A DNA stretch of 64,000 nucleotides. Source: Sphingomonas faeni. Its GTDB lineage: Bacteria > Pseudomonadota > Alphaproteobacteria > Sphingomonadales > Sphingomonadaceae. Shown here in pieces: positions 8,096 to 16,383 of this stretch (position 1 is its first letter; every line of letters starts with the position of its first letter). Location: assembly GCF_003053745.1 (NCBI RefSeq), contig NZ_QAYE01000003.1, positions 124,001 to 188,000 on the forward strand. Reading direction: 5' to 3'. A program made the position numbers and the translations under genes. The notes under the pieces were generated by a model. That model did no database searches, was not told the origin of the DNA, and was given only the letters and a program-made list of their open reading frames with translations.

Positions 8096-8788
8096 TCAGA
8101 AGCGAACGCCGAGCCCCGCAACTACCTGATGCCGGCTGAAATCCAGGCTGGCCTTGTCGGTGCCGTCGGTGATCTCGTAGCCGTTATAGTCGGTGTAGAC
8201 ATATTCGAGCTTGCCGTAGAAATTGCGCCCGAACGCGGTCTGCACGCCTGCGCCGGCATGGAAACCGCTCAGATTGTCCGACACGCGGAAATTGTCCTGG
8301 GGAAAGTCGCGGTCCGAATAGCCGATGCGGATCTGGCCGTTCGAATAGCCGCCCTTGATGTACAACACCGTGTTGGGGTCCAGCAGGAAGCCGCCGCGTA
8401 CGCCTGCCGTCAGGTTGCGGCCGGGGGTAAGGCAGGTTTCCGTCCCGTTGCCGGGGAAGCACTGCTCGACGCTCGATCCCTCGATGCCGCCATAGACGCC
8501 CAGCATCATGTCGGTGTTGACGACCATGTCGTAGCCGAGTTCGCCGCCATAAGTGACGCCGCTCTTGCCCTCGCGCACGCTCGCCGAGTCGTCCGCGGTC
8601 TCGACGTTCAATTCGGTGATCACGCGGTCGTACCCTATGCGCGGCTCGGCACGAAAGCCGCTGACGCCGTCGGTTGCGCCGTAGCCCGGTCCGGCGTCGC
8701 GTCCGAAATCCCGCCCGGTGTCGGACTGTGCGAACGCAGGCGCCGCCGGCGTTGCGGCGAGTGCCGCGATAAGCATGAACTTGTACAT
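8096..8788 (-). CDS. Outer membrane beta-barrel (opacity/OmpA-barrel-like) protein
   Basis: 230 residues starting with the signal peptide MYKFMLIAALAATPAAPAFA, likely cut after AFA. An upstream in-frame start would add 14 basic residues before this signal, so the ATG at 8788, behind AAGGGG, is preferred. The mature part alternates polar and aromatic strands: YGGELGYDMVVNTDMMLGVYGG, FLLDPNTVLYIKGGY (first segment 22 residues, about 83-104) and FYGKLEYVYTDY; it ends in GVRF with the C-terminal phenylalanine used by the BAM complex. A cysteine pair around CFPGNGTETC sits in a putative surface loop. Function beyond an eight-stranded barrel is not visible. Confidence 0.85.
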   Translation of the reverse strand: MYKFMLIAALAATPAAPAFAQSDTGRDFGRDAGPGYGATDGVSGFRAEPRIGYDRVITELNVETADDSASVREGKSGVTYGGELGYDMVVNTDMMLGVYGGIEGSSVEQCFPGNGTETCLTPGRNLTAGVRGGFLLDPNTVLYIKGGYSNGQIRIGYSDRDFPQDNFRVSDNLSGFHAGAGVQTAFGRNFYGKLEYVYTDYNGYEITDGTDKASLDFSRHQVVAGLGVRF

Positions 8789-8958
8789 TCGACGATGACC
8801 CCTTCGGACGGGCCCCCTGGCCGATCCCACACTGGGTTCATGGATTCGACGTGCCTTCCAGACGGTTAATTCGGTGGTGAAACATTCATTTTCGATCTGT
8901 TTCGCACCGGTGCGAATGATCGCTCGCAGAGGTGCGGCAGAGCGCCTAGGGCAGGGAG

Positions 8959-9141
8959 ATGACGGAACAGATCACCACGGTGGAGCGTGCCTTCGAGTTA
9001 GCAAGATCGGGTGCGTGCAACTCGGTCAACGACTTGCGCCAAAGACTGCGGCGCGAGGGGTATGACGCGGTGCATCTCCATCTGCACGGCGCTTCGATCA
9101 ACAAACAGCTCGTCGAGTTGATCCACGCCGCCAAAGGCTGA
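8959..9141 (+). CDS. Small conserved-looking hypothetical protein, 60 aa
   Basis: Sixty codons with a protein-like composition: an amphipathic first half (TTVERAFELARSGACNSVNDL) that reads like a short helical DNA-binding or regulatory domain, then RQRLRREGYDAVHLHLHG and a final helix INKQLVELIHAAKG (the first segment is 21 residues at 6-26). AGGGAG lies immediately before the ATG. It is divergent from the outer membrane protein gene. I do not recognise a family with certainty; the coding call rests on composition, ribosome site and absence of any competing frame. Confidence 0.6.
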   Translation: MTEQITTVERAFELARSGACNSVNDLRQRLRREGYDAVHLHLHGASINKQLVELIHAAKG

Positions 9142-9203
9142 ACGTCCGGTCGCGTCATACGCCGCGACGCGGCCCGCCACCCTGACGGACCGCGCAACGC
9201 CGG

Positions 9204-9452
9204 TCACTTCTGTGCGAGCTCGGTCGGCTTCGGCATGTTCAGTCCGGCTTCCGACCATTGTGCGGAAGTCCGGCAGGTTTTCCGATTGATCCGTGTTCCG
9301 GTCATTGCGGGTTCGGTCAGGCAATATTGACCGGTTTTTGCTTCGTATTTGAGAACGGTCTTCTGTTGTGGATCCGACGGTGCTGCGAAGGCTGGCGCGC
9401 TGGCGACGAGCACGGTGGCGAGGGCTAGGCTCTTCAGGATCATCGAGGTCAT
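9204..9452 (-). CDS. Small secreted protein with two cysteines
   Basis: 82 residues. The N-terminus MTSMILKSLALATVLVASA with PAFAAPS is a clear Sec signal peptide cleaved after AFA. The short mature domain contains YCLTEPAMTGTRINRKTC, so the two cysteines could form a periplasmic disulfide. The frame is open for 35 codons further upstream, but those lack a signal-compatible sequence; the chosen ATG has AAGGA nine bases before it. No function can be assigned. Confidence 0.75.
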   Translation of the reverse strand: MTSMILKSLALATVLVASAPAFAAPSDPQQKTVLKYEAKTGQYCLTEPAMTGTRINRKTCRTSAQWSEAGLNMPKPTELAQK

Positions 9453-9779
9453 GGTAGCGTCCTTCAGTGGTTGAGACGCGCCCGGCTGGGCGGTATCTCG
9501 ACTACTGCATCGACCGTGCCAGTTGCATAATACAGCGCCACGCGAGGGCGAAGTCACTTAGCTAGCGAGATTTTTCAACAAGTAGAGGTAGGTCTGCTGA
9601 TGTGGATTTCGTAGTGAGACACACCACACCTTAGCGAAATCCACAGTAAATTGGCGGGATCGATACTCGCCAGCTCTCCCCATTCAATCGGGAGGGGGAA
9701 GAGTCCGCGGCACTTGGCCGTAAAAGGAGCGAGGGCATGACAGTAAACTGGAAGATGCCGGCTCAAGCCTGAAATGAAC
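9453..9779. other. Intergenic region with an 11-bp perfect hairpin (9601-9645)
   Basis: No credible gene. TGTGGATTTCG at 9601-9611 and CGAAATCCACA at 9635-9645 form a perfect 11-bp stem around a 23-base loop, downstream of moaB on the minus strand. No T-run follows on either strand, so it is not a standard terminator. Confidence 0.5.
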
Positions 9780-10307
9780 TCAGCGCTCCAGCAGTCGCGG
9801 CATCAACTCGACGAAGTTGCAGGGCCGGTGGCGGCTATCGAGCTGGTCGCGCAGGATGCCGTCCCAGCCGTCCTTCACCGCGCCAGTCGAGCCGGGCAGC
9901 GCGAAGATATAGGTGCCATGCGACACGCAGGCGCAGGCGCGCGACTGGACCGTCGAGGTGCCGATCGTCTGGTAGCTCAGCATGCGGAAGAGTTCGCCGA
10001 AGCCGGGAATCATCTTCTCCGCGACCTGTTCGACCGCCTCCGGTGTCACATCGCGCCCGGTCACGCCGGTGCCGCCAGTGGTGATGATGCAGTCGACCTC
10101 GGGATCGCCGATCCACACGTGGAGACGCGAAACGATCGTCTCGACGTCGTCCTTCTCGATCCGGCGATCGGCGAGGACATGCCCCGCCTCGGTCAGCCGC
10201 GCGACCAGCGTATCGCCGGAGCGATCTTCGGCAAGGCCCCGCGTGTCCGACACGGTCAGCACGGCAATTCGGACCGGCAGGAACGTCCGGCTTTCATCGA
10301 TCGGCAT
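9780..10307 (-). CDS. moaB: Molybdenum cofactor biosynthesis protein B
   Basis: 175 residues of the MoaB/MogA molybdopterin-binding fold, which in the cofactor pathway adenylylates molybdopterin or acts as its paralogue. Diagnostic segments are [13 protein letters not shown] at the N-terminus, the molybdopterin-binding [17 protein letters not shown], and [19 protein letters not shown]. The ATG at 10307 begins [14 protein letters not shown], as in the family; an earlier in-frame start would run into the upstream lytic transglycosylase gene. Only six bases separate it from that gene's stop, so it is probably the last gene of a three-gene minus-strand operon. Confidence 0.93.
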   Translation of the reverse strand: MPIDESRTFLPVRIAVLTVSDTRGLAEDRSGDTLVARLTEAGHVLADRRIEKDDVETIVSRLHVWIGDPEVDCIITTGGTGVTGRDVTPEAVEQVAEKMIPGFGELFRMLSYQTIGTSTVQSRACACVSHGTYIFALPGSTGAVKDGWDGILRDQLDSRHRPCNFVELMPRLLER

Positions 10308-10312
10308 GAAGC

Positions 10313-12184
10313 TCAGTCCGCGCGCGTGACAGTGGTGGACTGCGGCCCGACGCTGGCGTTGACCGCGACGGTAGCATTCAACGGCGCCGTGCTGGCACGA
10401 TATTGCGTGTACGGCTTGGCCGCCATCCGCACCGCGGTCGCACCCGGCAGGCCGGGGAAGCGCGGCCACATGCCCTGCGCCAGCGCGTTGCGGCTGGTCG
10501 ATGCCTTCTTGCCGCCCTGCGCCTCGTACATCCAGTAGTTGCGCAGCACGGTGGTGACGTAGCCGCGCGTCTCCCAATACGGGATGCTCTCGATATACAT
10601 CAGCGGATCGCCGTTATCGTGGACGATCGCGTTCCAGTCGCCGACCGGGCGCGGGCCCGCATTATACGCCGCGATGACCTTCGGCAGCAGCCCGCCGGTG
10701 ACGCCCGCCATGTCGCGCAGCCGCTCGAGATGACGCTGGCCGACATCCATGTTGGTGCTGGGCTTGGTCAGCGCCTTCACGTCGATCGACGTGCCACGCT
10801 CGCGCGCGAAATCGGTCGCGGCGGCGGGCATGATCTGCATCAGGCCATACGCGCCGGCCGGGCTCTTGATCGTGTTGCGGAACCGCGATTCCTCGAGCGT
10901 GTGCGCGTAGACCAGCGCCTTGTCGATGTGCCAGCCGCTGTCGGGCGTCCAGTTCGGCGTCGGGTACCGCGCTTCGGCGGTCGACGTGACCCCCTGCGGG
11001 CAGTTGTGCGCGAGCCAGACGGTCGTAGCGGGCAAGCTCAGCGCTTCCGCCACGCGGACAAGGTTGCCGAACTCGCGCGGGTCGCCGATCTTCGCCTGCT
11101 GGCGGATGACGGTATCGGCCAGGTCGGTCTCGCCAACCTCGACCAAGGCAGCGGCGACGCGCACGTTCGGACGCTTGCCGACGACCTTCCAGTCGCTGGC
11201 CACGAGCCCGCCGACCGACGTGCCCTTGTCCTTCATCGCAAGCTGCTGGCGCGCAAGCTGGCCATAGAAGCTCTCGCCGAACTGCGCCGCCGCCTTCAGC
11301 CGGCCTTCGATCTTGTCGGGGCGCGAGCACACCATATCTGCGCGCGACGCCCAGTACAGTGCCGCCGCGCGCAGATCGACGTCGCCGGCGCGCGCCGCGA
11401 CGCCCTCGAACCCGGTCTCGGCATTCGCGCAATCATTCTGCCGCCATGCCGAAAGAGCGCCGACCCAGCGGCCTTGCACTGCCCAATCGCCAACGCCGTC
11501 CTGTGCCTTCGCGGCCATTACGCGCGCGTTCACGTCATCGCCCTGGAGGAAGTAAATCCACGCGATCTTCTGCTGCCACTCGGTCAGCGCCTCGGGAGTG
11601 AGCCCCGGCGTGCTTTCCAGCAGCGACTGCGCCTCGCGGCCCATGTCCGCCTTCACATAAGGCTGCATCTTCAACGCGAGATCGGCGGCGATCATGTCGC
11701 CCTGCAGGCTCTTTGCGCGGACGCGACGCGGTGCGCCGTCCTGCCAGATCAGCCGCTGCGCCGTGGGGAGGGGGGGCAGGTCGACCGCGCCGCGGGTCGT
11801 CGCGAGGCGCGAGATCTGCGCGGCTTCGGGCAGTTCGGGCGCTTCGTTGAGCAGCGCGACCAGCGGCTCCATCTCGACGCGGGGCGAGCCCTTCGCGGTA
11901 TACATCTCGGCGCGCGCGATCGCATGCAGCGGGCCGGGCTTCATCGTGTCGAGCCCGATCTGCGCGTCGGTCCACTTGCCGTCGCGGATCGCCGCGAACA
12001 CGGTCTTGTACGCCTCGCGCTGGCTGGCATCGAGCTGGTCGGGGATCTGCTCGATCGTCGGTGCGCCGATCAACTGCGTCGTGCCGAGCCGCGCATCGCC
12101 AGCGGGCTCTCCGGCGCCGGTCGCCGCCAGAGCCGGAAGGGGGAGGGCGCTGAGCCCCAGAACGATAGCTAGAGTCCGAATCAT
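10313..12184 (-). CDS. Soluble lytic murein transglycosylase (SLT domain)
   Basis: 623 residues. A signal peptide ([20 protein letters not shown]) sends it to the periplasm, where such enzymes cleave the MurNAc-GlcNAc bond and release 1,6-anhydro-muropeptides. A long helical (Slt70-like U/L) region covers residues ~40-420. The catalytic SLT domain follows from ~430: the catalytic glutamate is in LEESRF, followed by [16 protein letters not shown] and the closing VIAAYNAGP. Its ATG overlaps the stop of the upstream UDG-like gene (ATGA), and moaB follows after six bases. Confidence 0.93.
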   Translation of the reverse strand: MIRTLAIVLGLSALPLPALAATGAGEPAGDARLGTTQLIGAPTIEQIPDQLDASQREAYKTVFAAIRDGKWTDAQIGLDTMKPGPLHAIARAEMYTAKGSPRVEMEPLVALLNEAPELPEAAQISRLATTRGAVDLPPLPTAQRLIWQDGAPRRVRAKSLQGDMIAADLALKMQPYVKADMGREAQSLLESTPGLTPEALTEWQQKIAWIYFLQGDDVNARVMAAKAQDGVGDWAVQGRWVGALSAWRQNDCANAETGFEGVAARAGDVDLRAAALYWASRADMVCSRPDKIEGRLKAAAQFGESFYGQLARQQLAMKDKGTSVGGLVASDWKVVGKRPNVRVAAALVEVGETDLADTVIRQQAKIGDPREFGNLVRVAEALSLPATTVWLAHNCPQGVTSTAEARYPTPNWTPDSGWHIDKALVYAHTLEESRFRNTIKSPAGAYGLMQIMPAAATDFARERGTSIDVKALTKPSTNMDVGQRHLERLRDMAGVTGGLLPKVIAAYNAGPRPVGDWNAIVHDNGDPLMYIESIPYWETRGYVTTVLRNYWMYEAQGGKKASTSRNALAQGMWPRFPGLPGATAVRMAAKPYTQYRASTAPLNATVAVNASVGPQSTTVTRAD

Positions 12185-12963
12185 CTCACACCCTCTTGCG
12201 ACGTCAGTCCGCGCATCAGCATCTGCAAATCCTTCCAGGCCTCGGCCTTGGCCGCGGGCTTCTCGATCAGAAACCGCGGGTGAAAGCTCGCGACCACGCC
12301 GGTCTCGTCGGAAGCTTCGCCAGACGTCGAACCGGACCCCGTTTCTCCGGTCTTATGGTTAAACTCGTGTAAACGCCCGCGCGCTGCCTGTAATTCCGTC
12401 CCGAGGATCGCACGGCTCGCCGCATTGCCCAGCAACAGCAGCCGCTTGGGCGCAACCAACCCGATGTGATGCTTGGCGATTTCCGACAGCCGCGCCTCGA
12501 CCTCGCTCTGGATCCGCCCGGCGGTCGGCCGCTTTGCGCAGACCGCCGCCAGATGCACTTCGTCACGGGTCAAACCGATCGCCGCGAGCATCTTGTCGAG
12601 CAGCCGCCCCGATGCACCACTCAGCAACGCGCCCGCATCGCCATCGTCCCGGTCCGGGCAATCGACAAGCACCATGACCGTAGCGTCAGCCGGACCTACG
12701 GCAGCGAGCGAAACCCCGCTCCAGTCCGCCTCGGGAACCTCCGCGCTGCTCCGCCAAGCCAGGAAATCGGCCAGCAAATGCGGCATCGCGGACGGTGCCA
12801 ACACTGGCGCAACAGGCACTGCGGCGGGTACGATAAGAGGTTCGGGCGCCGCAAACCAGTCGCGCGGGACGTCGTCGACCAGCGTGTCGACGCCAGCCTC
12901 GTGCCACCAGTCGAGCGCGCTCGCCGCTGTATTTCGCCAGTCGATGGTTTGGTCCGCCCCCAC
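12181..12963 (-). CDS. Uracil-DNA glycosylase superfamily protein, atypical family 4/5-like
   Basis: 260 residues. The fold is indicated by the block AAVGPADATVMVLVDCPDRD, by HLAAVCAKRPTAGR, by APKRLLLLGNAASRAIL and by the substrate-pocket motif SFHPRFLIEKP. Genuine family-4 enzymes hold a [4Fe-4S] cluster with four cysteines and start with GEAPGxxED; here only two cysteines remain and that motif reads VDCPDRDDG, so uracil excision is uncertain. A poorly conserved, proline/alanine-rich N-terminus (1-70) precedes the domain. First gene of the unit UDG-like, slt, moaB. Confidence 0.8.
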   Translation of the reverse strand: MGADQTIDWRNTAASALDWWHEAGVDTLVDDVPRDWFAAPEPLIVPAAVPVAPVLAPSAMPHLLADFLAWRSSAEVPEADWSGVSLAAVGPADATVMVLVDCPDRDDGDAGALLSGASGRLLDKMLAAIGLTRDEVHLAAVCAKRPTAGRIQSEVEARLSEIAKHHIGLVAPKRLLLLGNAASRAILGTELQAARGRLHEFNHKTGETGSGSTSGEASDETGVVASFHPRFLIEKPAAKAEAWKDLQMLMRGLTSQEGVR

Positions 12964-12983
12964 AGGGTAACCTATGCTGCACG

Positions 12984-13001
12984 GTTGACGTGGCGGTCAA
13001 C
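12984..13001. promoter_or_regulatory. Dyad symmetry between divergent genes
   Basis: GTTGAC and GTCAAC separated by six bases, in the gap between the UDG-like gene and the ETF-QO gene. Each half contains TTGAC as found at -35 boxes, so it could be an operator or two overlapping promoters. No further support. Confidence 0.3.
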
Positions 13002-13099
13002 TCGCGCAATCGCCATATTGGACAAGATGGTGCCGGCCCGAGCCCGAACGAAGGGTGGGGCGCAAAGCTATGGCAATAGGGGACATCCCCCGGGAGACG

Positions 13100-14764
13100 A
13101 TGATGACGACACGTGAATCGATGCCGTACGACGTGGTGATCGTCGGCGCTGGCCCGGCCGGTCTCTCGGCAGCGATCCGCCTGAAACAGCTTGCCGCGGA
13201 GAAGGACGCCGAGATCAGCGTCTGCGTGCTCGAAAAGGGCTCCGAAGTCGGCGCGCATATCCTGTCCGGCGCGGTCATCGATCCGAAGTCGCTCGACGAG
13301 CTGCTGCCGAACTGGCGCGAGGATGGCTGCCCGCTCGCCGAGGTGCCGGTGACCGAGAACCATCACTGGATCCTGACCAAGACGAAGAAGAGCGAAATGC
13401 CGCACTTCGTCACGCCCTCGTTCATGCACAACAAGGGCACTTATACCGGCTCGCTCGGCAACCTCTGCCGCTGGCTCGCGGGCAAGGCGGAGGAGCTCGG
13501 CGTCGAGATCTTCCCGGGGTTCGCCGCGGCGGAAATCCTGTTCAACGACGACGGCTCGGTGAAGGGCGTCGCGACCGGCGACATGGGCGTCGCGCGCGAC
13601 GGCACGCACAAGGGCGACTACACCCCCGGCCTCGAACTCCACGCCAAATACACCTTCTTCTCGGAAGGGTGCCGCGGGCACCTGACGAAGGAACTGATCC
13701 GCAATTTCGCGCTCGACAAGGACAGCGATCCGCAGGTCTACGGCCTCGGCATCAAGGAGCTGTGGGACATCGATCCCGAACTCCACGTCCCCGGCCGCGT
13801 CATCCACACGCAGGGCTGGCCCTTGTCCGAAACCGACGGCTCGAACGGCGGCGGCTGGATCTATCACCAGGCGAACGGCCAGGTCTCGATCGGCTTCGTC
13901 ACATGGCTGAACTACACCAACCCGTATCTGTCGCCGTTCAGCGAGATGCAGCGCTGGAAGACGCATCCCGAGATCGCCGCGCTGCTCAAGGGCGCCAAGC
14001 GTGTCAGCTACGGCGCGCGCGCGATCAGCGACGGCGGGCTGCAGTCGATCCCCAAGCTCGTGATGCCCGGCGCGGCGCTGATCGGCGACAGCGCGGGCTT
14101 CCTCAACGTGCCGCGGATCAAGGGCACGCATACCGCGATGAAGTCCGGCATGATGGCCGCCGAGGCCGCGGTCGAGGCGATCGTCTCGCAGCGCGGCCAT
14201 GACGAACTCGCCGCCTATCCCGAGGCGTTCGAGAAGTCGTGGGTCAAGAAGGAGCTGTCGGTCGTCCGCAACGTCGTGCCGCTGGTCAAGAAGTTCGGCG
14301 ACCTCGTCGGCTCGGGGCTCGCCGGCATCACGATGTGGGCCGAGCATCTCGGCATCAAGATGCCCTTCACGATGCACCACCATCCCGACAACGAGAGCCT
14401 GTGGCGCAAGGACCTGGTCAAGCCGATCGTCTATCCGAAGCCCGACGGTGTCCTCACCTTCGATCGCCTCTCGTCGGTGTTCGTCTCGAACACCAACCAC
14501 GAGGAGGACCAGCCGGTCCACCTGACGCTCAAGGACGCGAGCGTGCCGATCGCCTACAACCTGCCGATGTACGACGAGCCTGCGCAACGCTATTGCCCGG
14601 CCGGCGTTTACGAAGTCGTCGGCGAAGACACGTCCGATCCGAAGTTCGTCATCAACGCGCAGAACTGCGTCCACTGCAAGACCTGCGACATCAAGGACCC
14701 CACCCAGAACATCAACTGGGTCGTACCCGAGGGCGGCGGAGGCCCCAATTATCCCAACATGTAA
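13100..14764 (+). CDS. Electron transfer flavoprotein-ubiquinone oxidoreductase
   Basis: Membrane-associated flavo-iron-sulfur enzyme that passes electrons from ETF (fatty acid and amino acid dehydrogenases) to ubiquinone. The N-terminal FAD site is DVVIVGAGPAGLSAAIRL. The C-terminal cluster domain has CPAGVYEV and CVHCKTCDIKDP, giving the four cysteines of the [4Fe-4S] centre, and ends in the family-typical WVVPEGGGGPNYPNM. The frame extends upstream to 13055, but the ATG at 13100, five bases after CGGGAG, gives the expected N-terminus; the next ATG at 13103 is equally possible. The ETF subunits themselves are not in the window. Confidence 0.95.
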   Translation: MMTTRESMPYDVVIVGAGPAGLSAAIRLKQLAAEKDAEISVCVLEKGSEVGAHILSGAVIDPKSLDELLPNWREDGCPLAEVPVTENHHWILTKTKKSEMPHFVTPSFMHNKGTYTGSLGNLCRWLAGKAEELGVEIFPGFAAAEILFNDDGSVKGVATGDMGVARDGTHKGDYTPGLELHAKYTFFSEGCRGHLTKELIRNFALDKDSDPQVYGLGIKELWDIDPELHVPGRVIHTQGWPLSETDGSNGGGWIYHQANGQVSIGFVTWLNYTNPYLSPFSEMQRWKTHPEIAALLKGAKRVSYGARAISDGGLQSIPKLVMPGAALIGDSAGFLNVPRIKGTHTAMKSGMMAAEAAVEAIVSQRGHDELAAYPEAFEKSWVKKELSVVRNVVPLVKKFGDLVGSGLAGITMWAEHLGIKMPFTMHHHPDNESLWRKDLVKPIVYPKPDGVLTFDRLSSVFVSNTNHEEDQPVHLTLKDASVPIAYNLPMYDEPAQRYCPAGVYEVVGEDTSDPKFVINAQNCVHCKTCDIKDPTQNINWVVPEGGGGPNYPNM

Positions 14765-14792
14765 GCGTCTGTTTTTAGCCCTAGGTCTTGCC

Positions 14793-16178
14793 GTGGCGGC
14801 GCCCGCCACGGCTGCGCCGGCTGATCTCTCCGCCTATCTCAAGGCCCGCGTCGCCGACGCCGCCGGCCAGCCGGACCTCGCAGCGGCTAGCTACGCCAAG
14901 GTGCTGGCGGCATCGCCCGACGATCCCGTCGTCGCGATCCGCGCCTACCGCGAGGCGCTGGAGGCCGGCGACGTGCCGCTCGCCACCCGCGCCGTCGCAG
15001 TGCTAAACAAGGCCGGCGTAGCCCCCGCCGACGCCGCGTTGATCCCGCTCGCCGATGCCGCCCGCCGCAACGATCCGAAAGCCGCCAGCGCTGCGATCGC
15101 CACGTTGTCGAGCGGCCCCCTCGTGGTCCTCGCGCCCTCGCTCTACGCCTGGGTAGCGCATGCGGAAGGCCGCGACCCCGAACCCTCGCTAACGACCGCT
15201 GCGAAGGACCCCGTCGCCAACCGCTTCGCCACCGAGACGCGCGCACTGATCGCTGCGGCACCGCGCAAGCAACCGCTATCGATCGGCGTCTCGCGCCTGC
15301 TCGCCCGCCTCGCCAGCGACCTCAGCGCAGGCGAACCCTCGCCGCTGTCGATCGCGCTAACCCAGGCAGCCCTGCGCGCCGATCCGAGTTACGACGCAGC
15401 GCGCGTCCTCCTCGCCGACGCGCTCGCCCGTAACAAGCTCGTCGACCGCGCGCTCGTCGTGCTCGACGGCGTCGACGCAAAGAGCCCGTCCGCGCCGGCA
15501 GCCGCCGCCGAACGCATCGACATCCTCGCCACCGCCGACCGCAACGGCGAAGCGCTCGCCGCCGCCAAGAACCGCGTCGACCAGAAGGGTTCGGTGCCCG
15601 CCGACTGGCAACGCTACGCCGACCTCCTGCTGACCACCGGCAACCCCGCCGAGGCCGCAACCTGGTACCAGCGCATCATCACTGCCGACGGCGCGAAGGG
15701 CGGCAGCTGGGGCAACTGGCTGCAATATGGCGGCGCGCTCGATCAGGCCGGCCGCTGGCCCGAAGCGCGCGACGCGCTCGAAAAAGCCGTCGCCCGCGGC
15801 CCCGCCCAACCGCTCGCGCTCAATTATCTCGGCTTCGCGCAAGTCGAGCACGGCGACGACATCCCCACCTCGATCAAGCTGCTCGAACGCGCCAGCCGGA
15901 TCGACCCGACCAACGCGTCGATCACCGACTCGCTCGGCTGGGCCTACCACCTCTCCGGCAACACGGCGCGAGCGCTCCCCCTGCTCGAAACCGCCGCACA
16001 GGCCGAACCCACCAACGCCGAAATCGCCGACCACCTTGGCGACGCCTATTGGAGCACCGGCCGAAACTACGAAGCGCGCTACGCTTGGCGCGCCGCCTTG
16101 CTGACCGCCGAACCCGCAGACACGGCGCGCATAGCCGCCAAGATCGCCAACGGCCTCCCCGCCAACGCCCGCCGCTGA
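14793..16178 (+). CDS. Tetratricopeptide repeat protein, probably exported
   Basis: About 460 residues of helical repeats; clear TPR units in the C-terminal half include ALNYLGFAQVEHGDDIPTSI, ITDSLGWAYHLSGNTARALP and IADHLGDAYWSTGRNYEARY. Such modules scaffold protein complexes. The first standard start in frame is GTG 14793, but the codons from 14763 read KRLFLALGLAVAAPATAAPA, a convincing signal peptide with no ATG, GTG or TTG in front of it; an ATG at 14759 is one frame off and is followed at once by the ETF-QO stop. The true start is therefore unresolved (CTG 14769 or a base error). Follows ETF-QO directly, and ispE comes next. Confidence 0.85.
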   Translation: MAAPATAAPADLSAYLKARVADAAGQPDLAAASYAKVLAASPDDPVVAIRAYREALEAGDVPLATRAVAVLNKAGVAPADAALIPLADAARRNDPKAASAAIATLSSGPLVVLAPSLYAWVAHAEGRDPEPSLTTAAKDPVANRFATETRALIAAAPRKQPLSIGVSRLLARLASDLSAGEPSPLSIALTQAALRADPSYDAARVLLADALARNKLVDRALVVLDGVDAKSPSAPAAAAERIDILATADRNGEALAAAKNRVDQKGSVPADWQRYADLLLTTGNPAEAATWYQRIITADGAKGGSWGNWLQYGGALDQAGRWPEARDALEKAVARGPAQPLALNYLGFAQVEHGDDIPTSIKLLERASRIDPTNASITDSLGWAYHLSGNTARALPLLETAAQAEPTNAEIADHLGDAYWSTGRNYEARYAWRAALLTAEPADTARIAAKIANGLPANARR

Positions 16179-16231
16179 AACAACGACCCTCGCCCTAAAA
16201 TCGATGGGGAAGGGGCTTGCTCCGCCAACAT

Positions 16232-16317
16232 CCGTCACCCCAGCGAACGCTGGGATCTCCCACGAGGCGCGCACCGCCCGCCAAACGATAAGATCCCAGC
16301 GTTCGCTGGGATGACGG
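16232..16317. repeat. Palindromic repeat pair (CCAGCGAACGCTGG type)
   Basis: CCGTCACCCCAGCGAACGCTGG with GATCTC, mirrored after ~35 bases by GATCCCAGCGTTCGCTGG and GATGACGG. It occupies the gap between the TPR gene and ispE. Confidence 0.85.
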
Positions 16318-16383
16318 TCGATTGTTGGCTAAGCGCATAGGCAAAGCACGCACCAGGCCCGCCGCCAAACCCCGAGACCGACA

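Noticed and set aside
12686-14809. Very long open frame (707 codons) on the minus strand across the ETF-QO gene
   Set aside because: It is antisense to a clearly coding gene, arginine/alanine/histidine-rich in the way GC-rich antisense frames are, and has no recognisable domain.
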